Source: Setophaga petechia
Lineage: Eukaryota; Chordata; Aves; Passeriformes; Parulidae
Reading direction: 5' to 3'
DNA: 64,000 bases
Assembly (NCBI GenBank): GCA_024362935.1
Contig: JANCRA010000011.1
Span: 7,371,501 to 7,435,500, forward strand
Under the pieces are notes generated by a model. It did no database searches. It was not told the DNA's origin and saw nothing but the letters and a program-made list of their open reading frames with translations. Positions 1-29,600 of this stretch are shown one piece after another. The position numbers and the translations under genes are program-made. How positions within the stretch are numbered: the stretch's first letter is position 1; the number at the start of each line of letters is the position of its first letter.

Positions 1-806
1 TACCCAAACACAGTAATCTGATACAGCTGACTCGGGCACATGGCGAACTTTCCAACTCAGTGTCAGATCTCTGGTTGTTAAAAATCCTGAAGACAAAATA
101 TAAAGTGTAGCCCACACAGCTAAAACTGATTACATCTCTAATATCTTGCACTTATGAGAAAACTATTGTTTTAACTGATGAAATATAATTCCCACATAAT
201 ACTCTGTTCTGAGAAATGTTAATGTTAATAAGAACCTGCTCACTTCTACATATTTACCCAAAGGTGATAGAATTATTTTCTTTATAGCTGAAATAGCTGT
301 GGTTATATTTAAGTTAAATAAAGAACTTTGCACTTTGCTCACACCAATGACTATAACAATATGATTGGAGCAGAAATACTGCTCATTTTAGTGTGTATTT
401 GTGAACTTATTAGCAAATAGGCTTGGCCAAGGAACGGGGGCAGTGTGAAGTATGTTAAGGTTTACATAACACTCTTTCTTTCTCCACTAGTTTAAGGACA
501 TAAAGGAAGGCGAGATCTAAGGAGGGGTTCTGTGCCCCAAAACAAGTCTGTTTCATCCCCCTATATTAGTAAGAAGCAGGTATTTTTAATATCCACAAGT
601 GTTTTCTAGGCTTTATACTGATATCCTGATTCGGAAATTGCATTTTTCATTCAGAAACCAATTTTCAGCATCTGAATAGAAGTTTACATGTGTTGCATAC
701 CATTAATACAGTTGTCATGCTGTGCCTGTTCATGGCATGTGCAGAATAGAACTACTTCCTGAATTTCTTTTGCAGTATTGGAAAACATTAAACTTCTTGT
801 TTCTAG
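1..806 (+). other. CNGB3: CNGB3 last intron (3' part)
   Basis: AT-rich sequence upstream of the last CNGB3 exon. It ends in a pyrimidine-rich acceptor (cttgtttctag) at 796-806. I see no other CNGB3 exon here and no recognisable repeat. Confidence 0.7.
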
Positions 807-1040
807 GAAACTAAAGCTGAAACAGAGACCAAGCCTAAAGAAGAGGAGAAGAAACCTGCAGAGCCTGCAGCCCCCTCTGCACCCCCTGCTAAAAAGGAAA
901 AGCCACAGGCAGATGCTAAGCCTGCAGTTATGCAGAGAACAACGAGTAAAGAGTCTCTGATCATTAGTATGACACCATCCCCCAGAGCAGGAGAAGGAGA
1001 GATCCTTAAAGTTGAAATTAAAGAGAAAGAAAAGAAATAG
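807..1040 (+). CDS. CNGB3: CNGB3 terminal coding exon (C-terminal 77 residues)
   Basis: This is the last coding exon of the cone photoreceptor cyclic-nucleotide-gated channel beta subunit. The protein pairs with CNGA3 in the cone outer-segment membrane and passes a cation current controlled by cGMP. The exon opens after a TTTCTAG acceptor in phase 0 and runs 78 codons to TAG at 1038-1040. The encoded tail is low-complexity, rich in Lys, Glu, Pro and Ala (ETKAETETKPKEEEKKPAEP at the start). It then has the conserved distal motif SKESLIISMTPSP and ends in a charged VEIKEKEKK. The SLIISM-PS motif and the acidic/basic end match vertebrate CNGB3 as I recall it. The pore and cyclic-nucleotide-binding domain lie upstream of the window. 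The gene order next to CPNE3 supports the call. Confidence 0.88.
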   Translation, partial: ETKAETETKPKEEEKKPAEPAAPSAPPAKKEKPQADAKPAVMQRTTSKESLIISMTPSPRAGEGEILKVEIKEKEKK

Positions 1041-1680
1041 ATGGTGCTGTGGGGTGTGGCCCCGTCTATTTGTCTTGCTACATTCAGAGGCCTAGCCGGA
1101 CTTTGCTTTTGGATATAGACTATAAAAGTAGAGGCTACGTGTGAGAAAAATCTACACCAGCTCCTCTTCCTGCCCTCCTCTCCTGGCAAAACTGCACAAA
1201 TTATTTATATTCTTAACCTTGACACTGAAGAGAGAACTTTTGGTGTATTAGAAATTACGGCTCAGATTGTATTTCACAACCACTTGTTTCTTGTTTTATT
1301 CATGCACTCCCTTTTCTCTTACTCTGTCTTGTTCCTACTTCTCCTCTTCCCTCTCCTCTTTATCCTTGCTTTCTTCCTGTTGTTCTTGTTGCTCAGTTTG
1401 CTCTTAGCTTTTGTGTGTATTCTTTTCTGTTTTCTCCTCTGCCTCCCCATAGTTATCCTTTTCCTTGCTACTGCCCTACTGTTGCTAAGGTTCCTTATGT
1501 TTCTCTCTATCCTTCTCCCTCCTCCCCTTATACTTCTAATTGGTGACCTGGGTTTGTGACCAGCATGGCTCAGAGCAGACAGCAGCTGCTATGTGTTGGG
1601 ATGTTTTACCTTGGGACAGAGGGCAACATAACAAAACCATTGTCAAAAAATAAATCCCAAAATCTGCAATAGGGAAGCAG
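1041..1680 (+). other. CNGB3: CNGB3 3' UTR (putative) with AATAAA
   Basis: Sequence after the CNGB3 stop codon. A canonical AATAAA lies at 1649-1654, a plausible cleavage signal about 610 bp past the stop. The stretch at 1284-1560 is strongly T/C-rich on the plus strand. The true 3' end cannot be fixed from sequence alone; further AATAAA motifs follow downstream. Confidence 0.4.
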
Positions 1681-1748
1681 ATTATAGAATTATTGCCAGC
1701 CCTCTGAAAGCATAAACATCAGCTTCAGCTGTCTTTGATTCTGACAAA

Positions 1749-2381
1749 TTAACATGTGAAAGAGTTCACCGTCCAGATGTGACATATAATTTTGGGCTGC
1801 TGATTTACTTGCTTGATCTTGTCAAGGGGTTGGGCACACTCTCTATTACATCTCATCAAGTAAGCATTTGATGGAGCTGTATGAGGAGCCTTGGTATCTG
1901 AACAAGCTACTTCAAAAATAAAGGCTATTTTATAAAAAGCAGGATTTAAACTTTCTGGCTCTGCATTGCAAAGTTGCAACCAATGCTCCAGTTGTTCATC
2001 TACATCATAGACTAATGGTGCAAAGAGAAACCTGTGTCTCCATGTCTTAGCTACATCACATTTGTGAACTACAGTAAATCCTTCATGAGTGCCACAGCTG
2101 GGGGATACAGCCTCCCATGCAGGAGCTCCCACACCACCAACCTTCTGCATCAACTCATCAGTCTCAGATGGAGCATTACACAAAAGCTTGAAGCTGTGTT
2201 TTAAGTTAAACTCCCAACTACATTCTTTTCTTCTATGGGTTTGTATCTCCTCTCTCTCCCAAACCCCTTTCAGATACCACTGGATGGTTTTGTAAACAAA
2301 AAACATTATGCAGAGGCCAAGCCAAGAAGTGGAAAAGCAGGCTTCACAGCTCCTTGGCTGACCAGCGAACCAAGGCACCAT
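1749..2381 (-). other. Unexplained minus-strand ORF of about 210 codons
   Basis: An open frame on the minus strand starts at an ATG at 2381 (protein begins MVPWFAGQP) and runs to a stop near 1749. The frame also stays open a few codons upstream of this ATG. It is unusually long for this AT-rich region. The product begins with a Cys/Trp-rich stretch containing a short hydrophobic run (WLGLCIMFFVYK) and is followed by a mixed charged region with Cys residues. I do not recognise a family. It lies between the converging 3' ends of CNGB3 and CPNE3, so it could be chance, a decayed retrocopy or transposon, or a small gene. Confidence 0.3.
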
Positions 2382-3477
2382 GCCAAAATAAAACACTCAC
2401 TTTGCAGGCTATATATGACCCTGCAGGCTATGCATTCTGTAGGCCTGTTCTTTAAAGCCTTTCAACTTCTGTAATCACAGGCAAAACTGGAAGCCTAACC
2501 AGAATCAGTGGGAAGTTTGCCCAAGTAAAAGCTGGATGAGTGAATTCCATATGTTGCATATTGCACAATCCTCTGACGAGACCCAAACCATAATGTCTTT
2601 CAAAAGAAATTTCTGCTGCATTAGCAGTGAGGTGAAGGTTCAACTGCTTTTTGGAAAGAACCATCTTTATTTGTATGCAGCTGGTTATTTGATATGTATG
2701 AAAAAACGACATCACAAAAGAGGGAGAAAATTTTAAATTGTTTCATAAAGAATTATTCATCTATTGCACATCCAGGACTGTCTCAATGAAATCTCAAGAT
2801 TAGAAATGCTGAACTGTTCCATGAATGAGACTTTATATGAATAATAATACTCTATAAATTGCAATATATAGTTTCACATCCTTTTTTTTTCTGAGAGAGT
2901 TGTCAAAGCATTATGGAAGGGGGGAAAATATTCCCCATATTTTAGCATTTTTATATGAACGAGTAAAGCTCACTCTCACTGAAAAGAGCCGATTCCCTTC
3001 TGCCCACACAAATGCTACCAGGTAATTTTGAACGTTTTCTCTGTGCGCATATTTAAGTTCATCAATCACACACTGACATAAATTACAAAGTAAAGGCTGA
3101 GACTGCAGCACCAAGTGCTTCACTGCAGTGACAGAGCTTCCCACAAATTGCTGCTTTGCTACAGCTCAGGTTTGCAGAAAAGTTTGACAGTTCTGTCTGC
3201 AAGACTACTGTTATACACAGCTCTTGAGTTCCTTAGACCTGAAAGAAACTAGGGGAAGTATCAGTGCAGGAGACAGTGGCCACACATAAAGAACATCCAT
3301 CTGGTTTCTGTAACGTCCTACTTTTCTATTGTTGGGGTATTTTCCTCTTCCCACAATTTCTCAATTCTCAGGGTTGGCAGGCACAAGAAGGCTGCACAAA
3401 TCGAAGTTGCAACTATTTGTATGGTTTTCACCAGACAGAATGATACAAGAAAGGTGTATATTTACTACATGTGTTTA

Positions 3478-3512
3478 TTTATTACATCTTACAAGATGTA
3501 AGATGTAATAAA
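3478..3512. repeat. Perfect 15-bp inverted repeat (hairpin)
   Basis: The arms 3478-3492 (tttattacatcttac) and 3498-3512 (gtaagatgtaataaa) are exact reverse complements around a 5-nt loop. The left arm overlaps a TTTATT, which is AATAAA on the minus strand; the right arm contains AATAAA on the plus strand. Confidence 0.8.
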
Positions 3513-5431
3513 TTCTTTCAGGAACTAATTCTACCCTGTAGATTCTTGATTAGTGAAGAAGCAGAATGAATTACTCTGGTGCACTTTGAAGATGCAGTTT
3601 CCAGTGTCATAGTTGTCTCTGTGTGGCATTACATTCCACTGCAACACTGGCTCCTGTATCTCAGTGTCCTAATTCAGTCCCTCAGGCTTGACTACACTTG
3701 AATGTAAAGAAACTGAAGGGTACAGTAGGATAATGTATTTGAAAACTACAAATAACCATCGCTCTATGCCCCTCTAACTAAAATGTAGAGATTGTTCTGG
3801 GAAAAGAATTTTTGGAAAACCTGATAATAATTGCATGAAATAACATGCATGGGAGAACTCTAATGTGGCACAGAACATGAAACAGTCACAGTTAAATCTC
3901 TCCAACTTCAGAATATCTTCTTGCTAGAAGCCTGTTTAAGATACTTTATGAAGAATAAACTGCAGAGTCATTACCACTAAGTGGAAAGGTATTTTTTCCT
4001 CTCCCTTTTATACTTGTTATAAATCCATGGCATACTCACCATAGGAATCACAAAGACAGCATTTAGCATTACACAGGACATGCTGAATAAAAAAATACCA
4101 CAGAACAGTATATTGAAATGATAATTTTAATGCAGAGGTATTGTAAATCAGTTAGCTTCATCAGAACTGAAATACATATAAAAGTAAAAAATTCTGGTTA
4201 CAGGTGAGCTCTCTGCTGTGCATATGTATGTATTATGACCAATACATGGCAAAAAGCATCTGATGACAAAGACTGCCATACATCACTTTTATCACAAGGT
4301 GGTGCCAGTGACCTACGAGCACATTCGCTTTGCAAAACTTGGACAATATTTTGCTTTGTCACCCGCATGCTATTAGTGCATTTTTTACATGGAAATATAA
4401 ACAAAAGATGGTAAAACAGCACAGTAACTCCCCTTCCCCTTGACTCACAATCTGCTGCATTTCTTCATCCAGAATATCACTTCAGCCTACCCTGGAAGTT
4501 TTCAACAGGCATTAGCTGCACATCTCTAAGTTATACCAGGTCCTGTCTAAAACATTTAATTTACAAAGAATAAGGCACACTGAGAATTAGATGTTGTTGA
4601 TATGCTATTTAACTCCCTAAGCTTGAGGAACAGAAGCAATTCTCTAATAAGAGATAATGAAATCTCTACTGTAGAAACTCTGAATTTATGTATAGAATGC
4701 AGAGAAAACAACAGGTTTTCTTTCACATGCAGCAGATACTTAGTATAATAATACATACTAACACATTTAAATGCACTTCCATGGCAACTTAAAACAGAAT
4801 TGGTAACACATAACCCGGGTGCAGCATTTTATCTTTGGCAGACAGCTCAGAGGAACTTCAGTAGTATCCCATCCTTCTATCAGTAGTACTCCTATCATCG
4901 ACTACAATTAATGCAGACAAAGTATTAATACTGCATCCAGTTCTCTGTACATGAAGCAGATAGCTGTGAAACAGTTTACTCTTCCAAAATCATTCACTCT
5001 CAATTTGCAGCAGTGTGATTTAGGTTTATTATAGTAACTTCCTTGATCTCAGTATTTTGAGTTGCATATCTGATACGACACTTCATTGTAATTTATACAT
5101 AAAGTAGTAACAGATTTTCACTACACTGATAAAAAGATGATTACAGATTTTTTTTAACATAAATATATGAATTACATTTTTAAAAAAGAAAGAGCTTGGC
5201 TTAACATGAAATCAACTCTCTTCCTTAACATTTCACTACTTGATAGTATTTAGGATCCCCTTCCACCAAGAAAAATGGAGTGGAGATAATACATCCATTC
5301 ATGATTGATTGATCAATGTCACCTGTCTACAAAGCACTTGGTATGTCTTGTGTAAGATAATCTCAACAGATATATCCTTCACCCATCAACGTTAATGTGA
5401 CTTCAGACTTTCTACAGGATTATACATGTAA

Positions 5432-5530
5432 TACAAACAAAAAACCCAACAAAAAACAAAACCAAAACAATAACAACAAAAAAAAAAAAAAAAGCAACAA
5501 AAAAAAAAAAAAAACAAAAAAACAAAAAAA
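5432..5530. repeat. A-rich low-complexity tract
   Basis: About 100 bp of nearly pure A broken by single C, T or G bases, including two A runs of about 16. It may be the tail of a decayed retrotransposon, but no body is recognisable next to it. Confidence 0.85.
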
Positions 5531-6723
5531 GCAGCACACTAAGCAGCTCCAGAAGCTAAAAGTCAAATACACTATGACCTGGTGAAATCTTGAGTGTCCA
5601 AGTGTGCTAAATTTAGCAATAGCCCATTCTGTTCTTACATACTACAGCCAGACCATCCACATGAGATAAGCTGGATGTCTAACTCTAAACCACTTCAAAG
5701 GTGAAACTACAAAATTAATGTTCAAGATTGGCATTTCAGAAGTGATAAATGTGACCTTTCCATCCACTTATGTTATGCACAGCGACAGGCTCAGAAGAGA
5801 TCCTCAGCAAGCAGTATGCAGCTGGAGGTCAAGAAACCTTCATTTATCCACTAAGCAAACAAATGATTTACACTTGGTATAAAAGGTGAAGGGAAAACTC
5901 AACCCAAGTAAATAAATCAGAAATGTTTTGCCCTAGAGAAATGCAGTATGATTATAGGATTAGGGCTTGAGAGACCTTACTTTCTTGAGTCTTCCTCAAA
6001 GGAGAGAAAAAGGGAATATCGGGTTTTTTGTAGGCACTTTTCATTAGTGGGCTTTTTGGAAAAGCAGCATGACTCAAAATACGACAAAAGTAAATACAAG
6101 TAGCAATTTGAAGAACTTACTTTACCTCAAAATATGCAGTTCTAAATCAGAGAAAACTTTGAAATAAAAACCAAATTCCTACTTCACAAAAAGCCCTTTA
6201 AAGATCAATAGTCATGACTGTTTTATGGGGGGGGGGAATGGAACCCCAAAACAAAACCCCTACCAAAATAAATCTGGAATTTCCATTTTCCAGTACACTG
6301 CACATTGGAACACATCTTACAGCTTTTACAGTAGTAGCCTCATAGGCCAGTACTACTATTCTGAGATGTCAGAGGTTTACCTTGATTCACCCTAGTTACT
6401 CCCATACTACCTTAAGAGAAGGCATAGTATAAAAGAAGATATACTTTAATGACTTCTTTGGCTTATGTTCTCACAGCCCTGAATCCCAGGCATTGTCCAA
6501 AGGCACTGAAGTGGCAAACAAGAAGCATCTGTGCAAGGAGGGCCTTTACACTCTGTGGCACTTGTCTGAATATGAAACACCTGTATCAAAATTTTGTTAT
6601 GGTCGCTTAGTGGAAACTCTTTTTTCCACTCTTCAAAATCAAAAGCATCCATGTAAGCACTCTCTCTCAAATCAACATGAAACTTAAATACCATTACAAT
6701 TTTGGCCCTTAAAAGGCACACTT

Positions 6724-6755
6724 GGCAAAGTGATTTGTAGGCAAAGTGATTTGTA
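6724..6755. repeat. 16-bp tandem duplication in CPNE3 3' UTR
   Basis: The unit ggcaaagtgatttgta occurs twice head to tail (6724-6739 and 6740-6755) and is followed by a partial third copy, ggcaa. Confidence 0.9.
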
Positions 6756-6885
6756 GGCAAAAGCTAAATCTGACATTATGATACAGAGGCATGAGTACAC
6801 ATACACATGTACAGTATATCAAGAACCAAAGTCTGTAGATACAGCAAGTAAAGCAAGCACAAAGTCTTTCCTCTGCTCAGCCCAT

Positions 6886-23686
<16,801 letters not shown>

Positions 23687-23694
23687 TTGTTACA

Positions 23695-26600
23695 CTAGAA
23701 AGCAGCCACAGAAATCATCATTAAAATGGACTGAAAAGCAAACAATAGTATTGTCACAATGCATTAACTCTCTAACTGTTCACAAGAAGTGTTAGCTTGT
23801 CAAAAGTGATAACTTGAGGTTACAAATGCAAGTTTTAAAATTCATGATGTACCAACATTATTATAGCATTATTACTGCCACACTCTTGTTTTTTTTCCAC
23901 ACAGGTATAAAAATTAATTTCAAAATCTGCTCATAAAAAACAAGATCAGAGAACGCTCAAGGAACCAACTGAAAATTGGAATATACCTCAAAGAAGGCAC
24001 AGTGGTTTGAATTGCTGACAATAAAACTTCAGAAGCTTTAAAAGAAATCCAAACGCCTACATGAATGCCAGTATCTTAGAGATATTAATAATACTTCCAT
24101 GAATAGGGGAAACACATTGTATTATATACTTCTCTACCAAATCTTTGTAACAAAGTGCTGAAACCATAAGCATGGCAGAATTGGAAAAGTCATTTGAGCA
24201 GGTAACAGGTTATCTTGCTTTAGTAAATCTAAAAAACAACAACAAATTTTAATAATAAAGATAAACACTTTGAAGTCAAATAATAACAGAGAAATTGGGG
24301 AAACTGTTCTTTCTGAAGATCAATTAAAAAAAAAAAGAATAACTGAAAGCATTTTTACATTTTCTCTTTAAGTACCTCCATCATTGTTCACTGGACAATG
24401 TCCACTAAGACCAACATATGTTACAAACCTACAGAAACAACTTGATTATCTTTTATGAGTCCCACATTGGCATAACATGCATTTGCAAGCCCAAGAAGGT
24501 CTGAGCACCAGATTATTTTCTATAGATATACCTATATATAAAAATATCCATAATGATACACTTCAAGGATAGAGTTGATAATTTCCATCAACTCTTAAGG
24601 AAGTAAACCTCTACAGTGCAATTGTCCTTGATTCAGAGACTAAAACTTCCAAAACTTTCCACAAGCAGCATACCCTGAAAGCTCCCAAGCCTCTTTAGTT
24701 TCAGGTTTGCCCTCTTTCCAGTAAACCCACAGTCTAGACCAAGTATCCCTCTGGATTAATTCATCTTAAAAGTGTATGAGACACCAAAGAGAACAAGGCA
24801 GAAGGAAAGGCATCTGCTTCTATCTGGTCAGCTCCCTAGCAACAGACATATTCATATTTGAATACGAAGCTGTACTTAACCCAACCCAGTTCCATTCCTT
24901 TCACTGTATTCATAACACTTTTCATGAAAAGGAGTGATTTTTTAGAGGAAGAAAGGAAAAGGAACATGGAAAATACAAAAAAGAAACTGAAAATAGAAGA
25001 AAGAAAATGTTGTGGCGTCTGAGGAAATTTTCCTCAGGCTTCTTCTATTCCACTAGGGCACAATTCGCATGTCTCATCTTCATTTTGCTATCTCAGTGAT
25101 GAACCTTTTGGACACTGAAGTACATATAAATTACCAGTAAAAGAAACACTCAAACACCCATGCACATATTTAAGAAGCATGTCAAATTCATAGAAGTCCT
25201 CATGCACCTCCCAAAACCTAAATGTGATTTCTTCCTTGAGTATCTTTTTGTTCCCATGACTTTCATAAAGTTTAATTCATTGACCTTGAGGAGAAAAGAG
25301 TGAAGGTCTAAGTACTAAAATAATTTTGAGACCAATGGTTTTTAGGCTTAGAAAGCACATCTCTTAAAAGCAGTCTGCCCCTTTATTCCTAGTTCTCTTT
25401 TTATACTGGTATTTTCCACTCCTTATTGCTTTTCTGGCTGCCAGACCGTGCTCATTAACAGTCAGAGCCTTTCCCACAGAATCCAGTGCAGACCAGTACC
25501 TGACCCCTTAATGACAGTTTTCAGAAAAACAAATTTCTGCTGACAAAATGATGCTCTAACTCCCACTGATGCTGCAACAGCAAGTAGAAAGGGTTTGCAT
25601 GAAACGCAACAGAATTTAAACTTGAACTGAGATGTATTTTCAAACCAGTCAAAATTTTCTTGCTTCAACTGTCTGAAACTTCTCATTATTAAGAGTTCTT
25701 GAAAGCACCCAATTCTTTTTTTCAAGGTAATATTTCCAAAATCACTGGTAAATGGATAGCATTGAGTCAACCTAAAAATATGGTCAGCTTTTTCCTCTTT
25801 GTCTGTGTGTGTACTCACACTTCTTGTACAACTCAAGTACTTTCTCACACGGACACATCAATTCTGTTACTTCCTCTCCTCCTCCATGTCACCAACTCTC
25901 CCACTATGCATCTAATGCAGGAAAAGAGAAGATTAAGAAAGAGGTGCTGTGCAAAAAGCATCCTTTAGCATAGAGAAGGGAAGAATAAAAAGGCTGATTT
26001 CCCTTCCCTGAAATGCAAATGCACATTTGAGATGCAACAATTGTGTCCATATTAGATAAAAGACAACTTGTAACAAGAACATGCATTTATTTAAGTGGAG
26101 GACACTTAAAATTCAGACAAAGGGCAAAACTTCACAAGTCACAAGACGGTCCTTTAATCTTTACCATTTCCAGTTTTGAAAAATCCAAGATGAAAAATAA
26201 GGCAAGGCATTTTTCTAAGAAGTTTGGAGACTATTAGGAATATATATTTGTATAATAGGTTGAAGAGGTCTGTAATAAAAATACATTTCCATAAATAATT
26301 TTGCTATTTCACTAAAAAAAAAAGTTTCTCAGTAAAACTGATACATTTTACTGCAAATAGTTATACTGATTTTCAGTAACATTATAAATGTTAAAAGTTA
26401 GTAAAATACTTATTAGCAAGAAAAAGTTATGTCTTATTAACCCAAAGCAGTATTTAAGGCAGTGAAACTTAGTAAATAAGAGATACTTCCCTTACTACAT
26501 TGCACACCTCACAGAATTTGCAGAGGGCACACATGCTTCACATGTGTGAAGTCAGGAGTCTTTCAAACAGCACTATCCGCTAGGGCTCTGCTCATGCTGC

Positions 26601-29600
26601 ACTAATCCTCATCATCCCAAATGCATGAAAGGAAGAATTACACCAGCTCCACCCAATTCTCCTCACTTCTAAAAGCCCATGGTAGCTGAAAAGTTCCCAA
26701 GGTTTGAGAGGTGGATGGTAGGGCTTCTAAAGATGATAAACATCCTCAAGGATCAGTCATTGCCAGGCAAGCAAGCAATCTCTTCTTGAGGACTTGATGT
26801 AATAAAGTCTGGCAAACTGCCATATTTTCAGGATGGTGAAAATAAACCGAGGGTGCATTACCTCTTGAAATACCATTCTACAACACATCTAGTAGGAAAA
26901 GTAAAAAAGCAAATGTAAAATATTCTAGATACATGACCAGATTACTTGAACATTTGGAATTCAGGAATAACATAACATGGACCGATTATATTGTTCAGAC
27001 TACGGTAGGATAAGCCACGACTGCCACTAAGTTACAACACATAACAAGAGATTTAGATCTTGAATTAGTTAGTGTTATTAAAGTAGCTGTGCTCCACGTT
27101 GGTCATATTTAATTAAAACCTTTGCTTTTCTCAAGCTATCAACTTGCCCTCCAGGTAGGGTACCATAAAGGGAGGCAAGCACTTCAGAATGTGTGAAGGT
27201 GTCATCCTTTTTACTGAAATAGCTTTTATAATTGCAGAAGCCAGGCTTTAAAAATATATATCTGGACAGGAAAAGACTGAAAATTACTATATATAACATA
27301 CATCTGAACTGCAGTGATGTACAGTCACAGGGGACCCTCTGCCATGTCTAGGCTGCTCAAGAGCATGATTAGGTCAACCAAGAATATGACAAGTCTTTCT
27401 GCTTGAGCTGTAATTATCAAAGCAAAAATCTAAGTCAAGGACTAGTCCTGTCTTGCAGTTTTATAGATCAGAATGTTCTTTGAACTCCAGTGATGATTCT
27501 AATGAAGATAAGTGGTACATATTAAACAACTGAGTCATTGTCTGTTTTCCAGCAGAAACTGCAAACATGGCATTCTACCTGGAAAGGAACAGATCTTTTA
27601 TCAGAACGATCAGCGCACTTGGGAACTGCTAGACTGCAGCAATCCTCTCTGTGCTGCAATGTCAGAAGACAGTATTGGCTTGCCCAGATAACCTTGCAGA
27701 GCATTACAATGACATGTTCCCAGTAACAGGTGCATCCAGTCTGACAAGCAGAGATACCCAGCTAAAACACAGAAAAACTGATGAAGTGGGTTTGGCATCA
27801 CTGTCTTTAGTCACAAGCCTCAAACCTGTTCTGATGGAAACTATTGCTGTCATTGAACATTTCCTAGCTCCTGTGAACTCCTAATGGCATCAGACCAAAA
27901 ATCCATAATTTTCAGATATCTCAGGGCCCAAATGAACACAAAACCAGAAAGAGAAACCAGAAACTTGCAAATGAAGTCTATTTCTGATCAGCTGATCTTC
28001 TTGCTACAATGCTACACTTCAGCACTTTATGTCAGCTGTGCACCAGACTGAAAAAGGCAGAAAATGTTGTATCTGCTGCAAGAAGCTGACAATGAAATTA
28101 TGACAAATGGATGCTTCTTCTCACTGATAGAGCTCATAGCAACACAATTGCTAGTGATCTTGGGATACATGCACATAAATATACATTTTTTAAAATCTCA
28201 AGGTAACCATTCAGGTCTCAAGGAAACAGAGCGCTTTACAGGAAACAGACATTTCATATGAGGTTACAAAAGCTAAGACTGTTTCACAACCTAATTTCAT
28301 CACTGCATTTGAAAAAAATCCCCAAGGAAGAGCTTCTCTAAAAATCCTACCTCCAAATTGGAATTGTGATGCCTCTTTTCAGTTTGTTAACAGGCAATAC
28401 AGCTGGAAAAATAGTCCAGCTGATGTGCTGACAAGCTAAGTACCAGAAGCAGCTTGAGTCATTCTGAATTTGAAGAATCACACAAAATCTTGAGTGTAAG
28501 CTTTATCTTCTACTAGAACTGATACAGCTATCATTTCCTGAGTGATAGCTCAGGAAGTATGTATGAGGTTCACTAAAGTCAAGTACTGCATCCTGCACTT
28601 GGATCACAATAACCCCATGAAGCACCACAGGTCTGGGAAAGATTGGCTCAAAATCTGCCCAGTGGAAAAGGACTTGGGCATACTGGTCAACAGCTGGCTG
28701 AACATGAGCCAGCGTGTGTCTAGATGGCCAAGAAGCCCAAAGGCATCCTGGCAAAACAAGAGTGGCCAGCAGGACAAGGGCTGTAATTCTGCAGTTGTTC
28801 CACTGCACTTGGAACTGGTGAGGCCACGACTCGAATCCTGTGTCCCCTCAGTTCAGGAAGGACATTGAGGTGCTGGAGCATGTCCAGAGAAGGGCAATAG
28901 AGCTGGTGAAGGGTCTAAAGTGTAAGTCCTATGTCTTCAGCCTTCAGTCGAATGGCTGAAGGAGCTGGGGGGTTGAGCCTGGAGAAAAGGAGGCTCAGGG
29001 ATGGCGTTACTGCTCTGTACAACTTCCTGAAAGGAGGCTGTGGCCAGGAGGGGGTTGGCCTCCTCCAAAGCAACAAGTGACAGGACAAGAGAATATAAAC
29101 TCAAGCTGTGCCAGGGGAGTTCAGGTCAGACATCAGGCAGAATTTCTCCATGCAAAGTGTTGATAAGCATTGGAATGGAGTGCCCAGTGAGGTGGTGGAG
29201 TCACCACTCTCAGAGATGTTCAAGAAGCATCTCATTGTAGCACTTAGTGTTATGGTCTAGTTCACAAGACACTGATAGGTCTCACGTTGGACTTGATGAT
29301 CTTGGAGGTGTTTTTCAACCTAAATGACTCCATGATTATCATATTCACAATTTAGTATAAAGGAGGGAATTAGAACATTCTGAACTAAACAAGTAAGATC
29401 AGGCTGACCACACCACTCATTTGACTGGGGATCATGTCAATCAAAAACACAAGCTAATACTTAAGAAATCTGAGATATATGCATACATGAGAATGGAAGC
29501 ATAGTTTTCTGTGTGGGAAATGAATCATCTATTTATACAAGCTTTATGATACTCTATTGGATTGGTTGCACACTGGTATAACAAGTTAGACGACTATTTG

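Larger units (their letters stand above)
1681..5024. other. Intergenic region between CNGB3 and CPNE3 3' ends
   Basis: AT-rich DNA between two convergent genes. Apart from the minus-strand ORF at 1749-2381 and the hairpin at 3478-3512, I see no exon, RNA gene or identifiable transposon. Part of it may be 3' UTR of either gene. Confidence 0.5.
5025..6885 (-). other. CPNE3: CPNE3 3' UTR (putative)
   Basis: Sequence downstream of the CPNE3 stop on the minus strand. Candidate poly(A) signals read on the minus strand are ATTAAA at 6450-6445 and AATAAA at 5030-5025. The UTR may therefore be about 0.45 or 1.9 kb, or longer. It contains the 16-bp tandem repeat at 6724 and the A-rich tract at 5432-5530. 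Confidence 0.4.

Noticed and set aside
803..1189. 128-codon ORF antisense to the CNGB3 last exon
   Set aside because: It is the complement of a low-complexity Lys/Glu/Pro coding region, which tends to be open on the opposite strand.
5397..5585. Lysine/asparagine-rich 62-codon ORF
   Set aside because: It is a translation of the A-rich low-complexity tract.
25462..25848. 128-codon minus-strand ORF in the CPNE3 5' UTR intron
   Set aside because: No recognisable domain, no good splice sites around it and a start codon that may not be ATG; probably chance.
27522..27890. Cluster of short overlapping ORFs on both strands
   Set aside because: Considered as a decayed transposon, but I could not match any known element; all frames are short.
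28503..28868. ORFs of about 100 codons on both strands
   Set aside because: They are the decayed CR1 reverse-transcriptase end and its antisense, not independent genes.
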